Below, one piece after another: positions 6,141 through 13,206 of a stretch of DNA of 21,822 nt. The stretch comes from an uncultured Clostridia bacterium (GTDB lineage: Bacteria > Bacillota > Clostridia > TANB77 > CAG-508), in NCBI GenBank assembly GCA_934167685.1, contig CAKPLQ010000026.1, positions 1-21,822 of the forward strand. Direction: 5' to 3'. Below the pieces are notes generated by a model. The model searched no databases and was not told the origin of the DNA. It saw only the letters and a list, made by a program, of their open reading frames with translations. Every line of letters begins with the position of its first letter. The first letter of the stretch is position 1. The translations under genes and the position numbers were made by a program.

Positions 6141-8588
6141 TTATTCTTCTACTTCAGCAATTTCTGGAGTTAATGTTTCCATACTTACAACTCTTCCGCC
6201 ATCTGTTGTTCTCATTAAAGTAACACCTTGTGTTGAACGTCCTAAAACGCTAATATCCTTAACTTTTAATCTTATTATAGTTCCTTTATCAGTTATAAGC
6301 ATTACATCTTCATCATCAGTTGCAATCCTTGCACCAACTAATTTACCTGTCTTTTGAGTTACTTTATATGTTATTACTCCTTTTCCTCCACGAATTTGAA
6401 CTCTATATTCATCAAGTTCTGTTCTCTTTCCAAATCCGTTTTCAGTAATTGCAAGTAATGTTGCTTTTCCTCCTGCAATGATTGATTCCATTCCAATAAC
6501 TTCGTCATCTTCATCAATTCTAATTCCGATAACACCTTGAGAAACTCTTCCTATTGGACGTACATCTTTTTCATCAAAAGTAATACACATACCATTTCTT
6601 GTAACTAATACAACATTATCTTCCCCATCTGTTAATCTAACAGCTATAAGTTCATCATCTTCTTTTAATGTTATACCTTGTAATCCTGTTTTACGAGCAG
6701 AATTATATTCAGCAAGTGCAGTTTTCTTTATTAATCCATTTTTTGTTGCCATTAATAAATATTTTCCTTCTGCAAAATTTTGAATTGGTATAACTGCAGA
6801 TACTTTTTCTCCGGCATCTAAACTTAATAAGTTTACAATTGCTGTTCCCCTAGCAGTTCTACCTGCTTCTGGAACTTCGTATCCTCTTAATTTATATAAT
6901 TTTCCTTTATTAGTAAAGAATAAAATTGTATCATGAGTTGAAGCTGTAAATATTTGTTTTACGAAATCTTCTTCTCTTGTTGCAATTCCTGTTATTCCTT
7001 TTCCTCCACGTTTTTGACTTCTATATGTATCAATTGGCATTCTCTTAATATATCCAAAGTGTGTTAAAGCAATAACTGTTTGTTCTTCTTTTATTAAGTC
7101 ATCTAAGTCAATTTCACCTTCAGCTGCAACAATTTTAGTTTTTCTATCATCTCCAAATTTATCTCTAATTTCGATAAGTTCTTCTTTTATAATATCAAAT
7201 ACTAGTTTCTCGCTGTTTAAAATTGCTCTTAAATGTTCTATTAATTCCATTAATTGTTTGTATTCTTCTTCGATTTTTTCACGTTGCAATCCTGATAATG
7301 TTTTTAACCTCATGTCTAATATTGCTTGTGCTTGAATATCTGTTAATCCAAATCTTTCAATTAATCTTTCTTTAGCATCATCATATGAACTACGGATTAT
7401 TGCAATTACTTCATCTATATTATCAATAGCAATTCTTAAACCTTCTAATATATGAGCTCTTGCAAGTGCTTTGTCTAAATCGAATTGTGTTCTACGCAAT
7501 ATTACTGTTTTTCTATGGTCTATATAACAATCTAAACATTGTCTTAATGTTAAAACTTTTGGTTCTCCATCAACTAATGCTAACATTATTACACCAAATG
7601 TATCTTGCATTTGTGTATTTTTGTATAATTGATTTAATACTACTTGAGGATTTGCATCTCTCTTAAGTTCCATTACAATTCTTACTTTTTCTTTTCTGTC
7701 AGATTCATCACGCATTTCAGAAATTCCTTCGATTCTCTTTTCTCTCGCAAGTCTTGCAATATTTTCAATTAAACGCGCTTTATTAACTTGATATGGTAAT
7801 GATGTAACAACTATTCTTTGTTTATTTCCACTCATTTCCTCTATTTCAGCTTCGGCTCTCATTGTTATTTTGCCTCTACCTGTTTTATATGCATCTTTAA
7901 TGCCTTCTAATCCAAGAATTAATCCTCCTGTTGGGAAGTCTGGTCCCTTTATTATTTGAATTAAATCATCATCAGAAACATTATCATCATCAATTATTTT
8001 AATAATTCCATTTATTACTTCTGTTAAATTATGTGGTGGTATATTTGTTGCCATACCTACGGCTATACCAGATGAACCATTTACTAATAATGCTGGAATT
8101 TTAGCTGGTAAAACAGTTGGTTCTTGTAATCTATCATCATAGTTTGGCATAAAATCTACTGTATTTTTTTCTATATCAACCAACATTTGCTCTGCAATTT
8201 TTGACATTCTCGCTTCAGTATACCTCATAGCTGCAGCTCCATCACCATCTATAGAACCAAAATTCCCATGTCCATCAATTAACATATATCTCATTGAAAA
8301 ATCTTGTGCCATTCTTACCATTGCATCATATACAGATGCATCACCATGTGGATGGTATCTTCCTAAAACTGAACCTACTGTATTTGCACACTTTCTATAA
8401 GGCTTGTCTGATGTAATTCCATCTTCATGCATTGCATACAATATTCTTCTATGTACTGGCTTCAAACCATCTCTTACATCTGGTAAAGCTCTTGACACGA
8501 TTACGCTCATTGCATAATCAATATAGGCAGTTTTCATTTCATCTTCAATGTCTCTTTTTATTATATTTCCATCTTGTCTTTCATCCAT
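6141..8588 (-). CDS. gyrA: DNA gyrase subunit A
   Basis: The DNA-cutting subunit of gyrase, which introduces negative supercoils together with GyrB. It is full length at 815 residues. The catalytic tyrosine is Tyr123 in AAMRYTEARM, preceded by the quinolone-binding region HPHGDASVYDAMVRMAQ (79-95). The C-terminal domain has the GyrA box as QKRGGKG and several beta-pinwheel repeats (for example IRGGKGVI), which mark GyrA rather than ParC. The tail is acidic (EIAEVEE). The position matching E. coli Ser83 is alanine (Ala84), while the aspartate equivalent to Asp87 is kept (Asp88). The ATG follows a GAGGT SD. It has its own promoter and is separated from gyrB by about 4.6 kb of other genes. Confidence 0.98.
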   Translation of the reverse strand: MDERQDGNIIKRDIEDEMKTAYIDYAMSVIVSRALPDVRDGLKPVHRRILYAMHEDGITSDKPYRKCANTVGSVLGRYHPHGDASVYDAMVRMAQDFSMRYMLIDGHGNFGSIDGDGAAAMRYTEARMSKIAEQMLVDIEKNTVDFMPNYDDRLQEPTVLPAKIPALLVNGSSGIAVGMATNIPPHNLTEVINGIIKIIDDDNVSDDDLIQIIKGPDFPTGGLILGLEGIKDAYKTGRGKITMRAEAEIEEMSGNKQRIVVTSLPYQVNKARLIENIARLAREKRIEGISEMRDESDRKEKVRIVMELKRDANPQVVLNQLYKNTQMQDTFGVIMLALVDGEPKVLTLRQCLDCYIDHRKTVILRRTQFDLDKALARAHILEGLRIAIDNIDEVIAIIRSSYDDAKERLIERFGLTDIQAQAILDMRLKTLSGLQREKIEEEYKQLMELIEHLRAILNSEKLVFDIIKEELIEIRDKFGDDRKTKIVAAEGEIDLDDLIKEEQTVIALTHFGYIKRMPIDTYRSQKRGGKGITGIATREEDFVKQIFTASTHDTILFFTNKGKLYKLRGYEVPEAGRTARGTAIVNLLSLDAGEKVSAVIPIQNFAEGKYLLMATKNGLIKKTALAEYNSARKTGLQGITLKEDDELIAVRLTDGEDNVVLVTRNGMCITFDEKDVRPIGRVSQGVIGIRIDEDDEVIGMESIIAGGKATLLAITENGFGKRTELDEYRVQIRGGKGVITYKVTQKTGKLVGARIATDDEDVMLITDKGTIIRLKVKDISVLGRSTQGVTLMRTTDGGRVVSMETLTPEIAEVEE

Positions 8589-8624
8589 AGTTTTCTACCT
8601 CTTTCTTTTTATTTTTACATTTGT

Positions 8625-8653
8625 ATTATATTACACTAATCCTTATTTTGCAA
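8625..8653 (-). promoter_or_regulatory. sigma-A promoter of gyrA
   Basis: On the minus strand TTGCAA (8648-8653), a 17-bp spacer and a perfect TATAAT (8625-8630), about 36 bp before the gyrA start codon. Confidence 0.75.
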
Positions 8654-8666
8654 GGGTTTTGGGCAA

Positions 8667-8873
8667 TTATTTTATGTTTTTTAGCATAAAATTAATCCCA
8701 TCTTTAAATCCCTGTTTATAATACAATTCTCCAATTATACTTAACTTTATATTATCTTTTTCTTCTTCATTTTTAATATCCTTTACTCTTTTATGATATT
8801 CTCCTTGAATATTTTCCTCTATTTTTTCCAACCTATTTTCAAAAATTTCATTTAAAATTTTATCATCAAACAT
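8667..8873 (-). CDS. small hypothetical protein upstream of gyrA
   Basis: This 68-residue protein is acidic to neutral, rich in E, K and I, and predicted helical throughout, with no membrane segment. Its C-terminal IGELYYKQGFKDGINFMLKN resembles the end of several short Firmicute proteins with a Y-x-x-G-F-x-x-G motif, but I cannot name the family. The ATG at 8873 has a near-perfect GGAGGTG SD, which supports it as a real gene. The stop lies 78 bp from the gyrA start, and the gyrA promoter is between them, so readthrough into gyrA is possible but not required. It is divergent from the XRE regulator. Confidence 0.6.
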   Translation of the reverse strand: MFDDKILNEIFENRLEKIEENIQGEYHKRVKDIKNEEEKDNIKLSIIGELYYKQGFKDGINFMLKNIK

Positions 8874-8967
8874 ATTACACCTCCGAATATATTTATTTTT
8901 TTCATATTATATATTTTTATTCGTTAATCCTGTGTAAATTAAATATATGCTTTTTGCTTATTATATG

Positions 8968-8989
8968 TTGACAATTTTCGCTATATAAT
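8968..8989 (+). promoter_or_regulatory. promoter elements of the XRE gene, oddly spaced
   Basis: A perfect TTGACA (8968-8973) and a perfect TATAAT (8984-8989) are only 10 bp apart, too close to work as a normal pair. Either TATAAT works with the weak TTATAT at 8961-8966 (17-bp spacing) or TTGACA works with TAAAAA at 8991-8996. The leader is very short in both cases. Confidence 0.35.
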
Positions 8990-9014
8990 GTAAAAAAATT
9001 TTCGAGGTGAGCTT

Positions 9015-9365
9015 ATGCAATTTAATAACGATGATATAGATATTGGAGAAAGATTACGTGGTGTAAGAGAAAACATGCGCATGACAAGAGAACAATTTTC
9101 TGAAAAAATAGATATTACAGACTCATTTTTAGGACAAATTGAAAGAGGAGAACGTTCATTAAGTGTAAAAACTTTAAAGAAAGTTGTAAAATATACCGGA
9201 ATATCAGCAGATTACCTATTATTCGGTAATCAATCAAATAATGATACAATTCAGAAAATAAATAACATTTTAACAGTAAGTTCAGAAAATACTTCTGATT
9301 TTATTTACCATATTGTTATGTGTTCAAATGAATTTTGTAAAAAATTATCTGAAGAAAATAAATAA
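9015..9365 (+). CDS. XRE-family transcriptional regulator
   Basis: This 116-residue DNA-binding protein has an N-terminal Cro/C1-type helix-turn-helix (about residues 10-68: IGERLRGVRENMRMTREQF...SEKIDITDSFLGQIERGERSLS...KTLKKVVKYTGISADYLLFG). The C-terminal 45 residues are helical and may serve for dimerisation. It starts at an ATG behind a CGAGGTGAG SD and ends in a clear terminator, so it is transcribed alone. It converges with the VirB4 operon and could regulate that operon, the divergent small gene or itself. Targets are not visible from sequence. Confidence 0.88.
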   Translation: MQFNNDDIDIGERLRGVRENMRMTREQFSEKIDITDSFLGQIERGERSLSVKTLKKVVKYTGISADYLLFGNQSNNDTIQKINNILTVSSENTSDFIYHIVMCSNEFCKKLSEENK

Positions 9366-9380
9366 AATTTTAAATATGAG

Positions 9381-9410
9381 ATACATGCAATTTTTTTGCA
9401 TGTATTTTTA
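9381..9410 (+). terminator. terminator of the XRE gene
   Basis: ATACATGCAA (9381-9390) and TTGCATGTAT (9396-9405) form a perfect 10-bp stem with a TTTTT loop, followed by a short T run. Confidence 0.8.
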
Positions 9411-9418
9411 ATATCATT

Positions 9419-10114
9419 TTAGCTTGCTAAATTATATGCTAATCTTTTTTCTTCTTCAGAAATTTCAAAATTTTGTCCATTATTTTTTATTAAATTATGA
9501 ATAGCTTTTATTTGTTTAGTTTCATTTATAATATTTTCTAATGGAATTATTTTTTGTGATTGCTCTTCTATTTTATTATATATTTTTTCCATAGTTGAAA
9601 AATCTTTTTTATTATATGAATCTTTCCAATTATTTAAATATTTTTCTAATTTTTCTACAGCATTAGTCTGTTCCTCTAACTGACTTTTAATATTATTTGA
9701 AACATTATTTAATAATACATTTTTTCCGTTCTTTATTAAATTTTTCGTATTTCTATTTATATATCCCTTTTGATATACTGTATTTATTACTTTATCTAAT
9801 ACAGTTGATATATTGTCAACAATCCCTCCATTTCCTATCGCTATTTTTACTTGATTAATATTTTCGAAATTTCCTGTAACTATTCCTGCCGCACTTTTTC
9901 CAAAATCAACTGCTGAATTTATTGCTGTATTTATTCCAGCTTTTAATCCATTTTCTAATAATGAATTTTTTATATCAATTATTTGATTTTCTATTAGATC
10001 TGGTAAAATTGCTCTTAGACCAATATCAATTGCAGTATTAATTGTTTTTCCGAAAATATTATTTAAAAAATTATTATTTGATTTTTCTAAATTAATATTA
10101 TTATTTATTTCCAT
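9419..10114 (-). CDS. unknown helical protein, last gene of the VirB4 operon
   Basis: This encodes 231 residues and I do not recognise a function. The first two thirds alternate short amphipathic helices rich in I, L, N, G and A (for example INTAIDIGLRAILPDLIENQIIDIK and ENGLKAGINTAINSAVDFGKSAAGIVTGNF). The last third is charged and coiled-coil-like (QLEEQTNAVEKLEKYLNNWKDSY...) and ends in ISEEEKRLAYNLAS. No cysteine, no signal peptide and no clear membrane segment were seen. The ATG abuts the TAA of the VirB4 gene and uses an AAAGGA SD inside that gene's end, so the two are translated together. It could be a structural partner, or a substrate or effector of the secretion apparatus; both are inference from position. 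Confidence 0.75.
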   Translation of the reverse strand: MEINNNINLEKSNNNFLNNIFGKTINTAIDIGLRAILPDLIENQIIDIKNSLLENGLKAGINTAINSAVDFGKSAAGIVTGNFENINQVKIAIGNGGIVDNISTVLDKVINTVYQKGYINRNTKNLIKNGKNVLLNNVSNNIKSQLEEQTNAVEKLEKYLNNWKDSYNKKDFSTMEKIYNKIEEQSQKIIPLENIINETKQIKAIHNLIKNNGQNFEISEEEKRLAYNLAS

Positions 10115-11992
10115 TTATTTTTTCCTTTCTTCTATAATTTCTTTTTCAAAATCACTTGCATCTATATTTATCAAAATGTGTTCATCTCCAACAAATGTTA
10201 AGCACTCTCCTCTTCTTAATGATTTTATTTCCATTTTTTCTTTTTCCGATAAATTGGAATATTGAGATAATAATTTAATATTTTCTTCTTCTAATGAAAA
10301 AAATGTTTTTATACTAGAATTATTTAAAATACTTTTTCCATAAGTACCATTTTCCAAACTAAATAAATCTGAAATATCTTGAGTTATTGCAACACTACTT
10401 CCACCATATTTTCTAATTGTTTTAAATATTTTATAAATAAATTTTGCAACCTCTTTATTTGAAGTTACTCCAATTAATCTCCAAATTTCATCTAAATAAA
10501 TTGCTTTTTTTATTTTTCTATTTATTTTAATTTTATCCCAAAATAATTCAGTAAATAAATACATACCATATTTCATATTTTCTTCACCTAATTCATAAAC
10601 ATCCGCAATAATTAATTTTTTATTTAATTCGATATTTGTATAATTATTAAAAAATTTTAATGAGCCTTTAATAAATGGAATTAATTTAATTTTAAATTTT
10701 TTTGTTTTTTCATCATTTAAATTATTATATAAATCTTCCAAAATTGGCATATCTTTTGTAGTTTTAAATTTTCCTTTTTTATATAAAGATTTATCATTAA
10801 AATTAATTTTTTTATTTTTGTATGTCTCAATTAATTTTTCCTCTAATATTGCTTTTTCTTCTTCATTTAATTCGCCAAAAATTAAATTAAAAAATCCTAT
10901 TAATTTTCCTAATTTTGTTGCCAAATATCCATGCTCATTTTCTTCTATACTTTCTTTTCTAATATCAAAAATATTTATATAATTTTCTGAAGTCGGTCCT
11001 AATTTTATAATTGTTCCATCTAATCTTTTGGCAATAGTATTATATTCTTTTTCTGGATCAATTACATATTGTTCTATTCCCAATAAAGTATTTCTTAAAA
11101 TTAATAATTTTGTATAAAAAGATTTTCCAGCTCCACTTGTCCCAAATATGCACATATTAGCATTTTTATACTTCTCAGTGTTATATCTGTCAATTAAAAT
11201 TAAAGAATTATTATACATATTATTACCTATATAAATTCCTTTTTCTTCTACAATCGAAGAGGAAATAAATGGATATGTACTTATTAAACCAGATGTCAAA
11301 ATATTCCTTTTTCCAACTTGTTTTAAATCTTCATTATTCTCCATTAATGGTAAACATGATGTAAATAATTGTTCCTGTCTAAAATTTGCTCTTCTTGTTT
11401 GCAACCCCTTACTCTGTAAAATTCCTTCTATTTTATCTAAATTATATTCTAATTCTTTTTTATCTTTAGAAAAAATATTTAAATAAATATATAAAAAATA
11501 AATATCTTCATTTTCTATTTGAATCTGTTTTCGTATGTATTTCGCGTCATTATATGCATATTCTGCAATATCAATATCTTGCCTATTTTCATTAAATTGT
11601 TTAAGTTCTACTCCAACATTCCCTATATTATAACTTAATTCTTTAAGAGCTTTTAATGAATCTTTTTTTTCATAAAATATTGAAATATTCATATTAATAT
11701 TTGTCTCTATCAATGATTTTAAAATTAAATCATTATATTCTCTATTATAATTTACAATAATTATTCCAGAATAAAAATAATCATCTATTTCTAAAAATTT
11801 AGGATTATTTAAATTAATATATGATGGTGAAATAAAATCTTTTTCATCAAAAAAACCTTCATTTATTTTTAATTTATTTTTTTTATTTAAATATTTATTT
11901 ATTTTATTTTTTATTATTTCTTTATTTATTTTATTTTTATTTATTATTTTATTTTCTGTTTTTTTATTATTTTTTATTTTATTATTTTTTAT
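10115..11992 (-). CDS. VirB4/TraE-like secretion ATPase, with ATA start
   Basis: This is the energising ATPase of a type IV secretion system. Read from 11992 it has 625 residues: a Lys/Asn-rich, low-complexity head (about 1-45), then a VirB4 N-terminal domain (EGFFDEKDFISPSYINLNN..., GNVGVELKQFNENRQDIDIA), Walker A GTSGAGKS near 285, the VIDPEKEY motif, Walker B AIYLDEIWRL, the VAITQDISDL motif and a C-terminal RGECLTFVGDEH segment. The first ordinary start in frame, TTG at 11713, would cut into conserved sequence and has no SD. AAGGAGG at 12001-12007 is followed, 8 nt later, by ATA AAA AAT at 11992, directly after an in-frame stop, so translation probably begins at that AUA. It follows the TraC-like gene by 20 nt. 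Confidence 0.88.
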   Translation of the reverse strand: MKNNKIKNNKKTENKIINKNKINKEIIKNKINKYLNKKNKLKINEGFFDEKDFISPSYINLNNPKFLEIDDYFYSGIIIVNYNREYNDLILKSLIETNINMNISIFYEKKDSLKALKELSYNIGNVGVELKQFNENRQDIDIAEYAYNDAKYIRKQIQIENEDIYFLYIYLNIFSKDKKELEYNLDKIEGILQSKGLQTRRANFRQEQLFTSCLPLMENNEDLKQVGKRNILTSGLISTYPFISSSIVEEKGIYIGNNMYNNSLILIDRYNTEKYKNANMCIFGTSGAGKSFYTKLLILRNTLLGIEQYVIDPEKEYNTIAKRLDGTIIKLGPTSENYINIFDIRKESIEENEHGYLATKLGKLIGFFNLIFGELNEEEKAILEEKLIETYKNKKINFNDKSLYKKGKFKTTKDMPILEDLYNNLNDEKTKKFKIKLIPFIKGSLKFFNNYTNIELNKKLIIADVYELGEENMKYGMYLFTELFWDKIKINRKIKKAIYLDEIWRLIGVTSNKEVAKFIYKIFKTIRKYGGSSVAITQDISDLFSLENGTYGKSILNNSSIKTFFSLEEENIKLLSQYSNLSEKEKMEIKSLRRGECLTFVGDEHILINIDASDFEKEIIEERKK

Positions 11993-12012
11993 TTAATTCG
12001 CCTCCTTATTTT

Positions 12013-12549
12013 TTAATCTAAAAATTTTTTTAAATTAAAAAATGAAAATAAAATATTTTTTATTTCTTCTTTATTACATTCTAAAGCAACATTTCCACAT
12101 CTAATTAAACAATCTTTTATTTTAAAATATTTTTCATTTAATTCTTGAATAATATTTTCTTCTAAATTTTCTGAATTATTTTTAATTATTAAATAAATAT
12201 TTTTTGATGCGGATTTATTTTTATTATTTTTTTCTTTAATAAATTTAATATATTCTTCTGAATATTTTTTTATTATTTTATTTTTTTCTTTTTGGGAAAT
12301 ATCTTGAATATTTTCTACATGATTACTTAAATCTTCTTTTTTACTTTGAATTAAAATTTGCATATCAAAATTGCATGTTTTTAAAAAAATTTTATAAGAA
12401 TTTAAAATTGACTCTTTTTCTAATTGTGTTTTTAAATTAAAATTAATTGGAATTATTTTTAATATTTTTATATATTTATTTTTTTCTATTTTTATAATTC
12501 CTTTTTCTAACGTTTTTTCCATTGGTATCCATTTTTGTATTGATTTTAT
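12013..12549 (-). CDS. TraC-like secretion protein, first gene of the VirB4 operon, ATA start
   Basis: This 178-residue protein resembles the TraC-like proteins that precede VirB4 in Gram-positive and related modules: YIKILKIIPINFNLKTQLEKESILNSYKIFLKTCNFDMQILIQSKKEDL matches the usual I-P-x-N-F-x-L-K...YxxFLxxxxFxxQILIQS pattern. The middle is charged (KEKNNKNKSASK), and a C-terminal part ends in CNKEEIKNILFSFFNLKKFLD. The first in-frame ATG (12522) has no SD. Upstream, an in-frame TAA is followed by ATA ATA AAA TCA, giving M-K-S-I-Q-K-W-I-P before that ATG; GAGG at 12559-12562 lies 6 and 9 nt from the two ATA codons. The second is given here; the first (12552) is equally possible. It probably docks with VirB4 at the membrane. 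Confidence 0.7.
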   Translation of the reverse strand: MKSIQKWIPMEKTLEKGIIKIEKNKYIKILKIIPINFNLKTQLEKESILNSYKIFLKTCNFDMQILIQSKKEDLSNHVENIQDISQKEKNKIIKKYSEEYIKFIKEKNNKNKSASKNIYLIIKNNSENLEENIIQELNEKYFKIKDCLIRCGNVALECNKEEIKNILFSFFNLKKFLD

Positions 12550-12604
12550 TATTTATCACCTCTCTTATTATTTAATTAAAAAATTTGATTTCGAACATGA
12601 AAGT

Positions 12605-12633
12605 ATTATATAACGTTTTCGTATAAAATGCAA
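12605..12633 (-). promoter_or_regulatory. sigma-A promoter of the TraC-VirB4 operon
   Basis: On the minus strand TTGCAT (12628-12633), a 17-bp spacer and a perfect TATAAT (12605-12610), about 55 bp before the first gene. Confidence 0.78.
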
Positions 12634-12642
12634 GAAAAATCG

Positions 12643-12660
12643 TTCGACATAAATCGACAT
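12643..12660 (-). promoter_or_regulatory. tandem Spo0A-box-like sites upstream of the -35
   Basis: Read on the minus strand, ATGTCGAT and ATGTCGAA stand 10 bp apart, one helical turn, and end about 10 bp from the -35 box. TGTCGAA (12643-12649) matches the 0A-box core exactly; TGTCGAT (12653-12659) differs in the last base. This placement is the one used for Spo0A-activated sigma-A promoters. Binding is inferred, and spo0A is not in the window. Confidence 0.4.
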
Positions 12661-12690
12661 ATGTTACTAAATAAAATTTTTTTTATTTTT

Positions 12691-12720
12691 TTGAATATAA
12701 AAAAAATTTTTGCACATAAT
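12691..12720 (+). promoter_or_regulatory. promoter of the large structured RNA
   Basis: TTGAAT (12691-12696), an 18-bp spacer and CATAAT (12715-12720) predict a start at about 12726-12727, which is exactly the base of the closing helix of the RNA. Confidence 0.5.
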
Positions 12721-12725
12721 ATGTG

Positions 12726-13206
12726 TATAAGGTTAATATCAGTTGAGTGAAGAGTATTAATGGATTAAAAATTAGTTTATTAATATTCGAGCAAAGATGT
12801 ATATTGGTTCATTTTTATGGATTAATATATGTCGGCGATAAGAATATATTATGTGTATGTAAGCTATATTTTATTTGAATTTTCAAGGATTATTTTTATA
12901 TTTTATATATGGTTAAATTATATGTAATATATTTGAACTAAGATTATTCTTGTATTATATGGGGTTATTATTAGTCCCTTGAGGATGAATATAGTTCCTA
13001 CTAGTGCATTTGTAGTCGAGCAACTGATTAATATATGTGGTATATAGTTTATTTGTATAGTAATATACATTAGATTAAACTACTATATATATTAGTCTGA
13101 GTTAAGATTGATATTAGCTTTATAGATAATAGGATTCCATTATTTGTGGAATCCTATTAAATTTGAAAAAACTGTCAATATGATTAGCATCCTTATTGAC
13201 AGTTTT
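12726..13206 (+). ncRNA. large multi-helix non-coding RNA, class not identified
   Basis: No open reading frame of note occurs here, but the plus strand folds into a nested, multibranched structure. P1 closes it: 12726-12744 pairs with 13106-13124, all 19 positions, using G-U pairs. P2 is a 17-bp hairpin (12752-12788, 3-nt loop). P3 is a 17-bp hairpin (12796-12812 with 12817-12833, UUUU loop). P4 is 15 bp (12843-12857 with 12919-12933). P5 is a 7-bp hairpin (12961-12978). P7 is 17 bp (13026-13042 with 13081-13097) and holds a stem UGUAUA/UAUACA capped by a GUAA (GNRA) tetraloop (13054-13069). A 12-bp hairpin (13128-13158) and the terminator follow. The many G-U pairs would be A-C mismatches on the other strand, fixing the sense strand. 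UCGAGCAA occurs twice, just before P3 and P7. It lacks RNase P, tmRNA and SRP RNA signatures. ROOL-, GOLLD- or OLE-type RNAs are possible relatives but untested. Confidence 0.75.

Noticed and set aside
11880..12000. A/T-only tract as a non-coding spacer with decay of the virB4 start
   Set aside because: The frame is open all the way to a codon placed ideally after a strong SD and flows into conserved protein sequence, so it is better read as coding.
12821..13038. Direct repeat GATTAATATATGT (12820s and 13026-13038) as a sign of a mobile element
   Set aside because: Both copies are arms of separate helices (P3 and P7), so similar structure explains them better; there is no transposase or end repeat.
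12726..13206. RNase P RNA, tmRNA, SRP RNA or a group I intron as identity of the structured RNA
   Set aside because: None of the sequence blocks I know for these (for example the GAGGAAAGTCC-type block of RNase P RNA, or the start and tag frame of tmRNA) is present.
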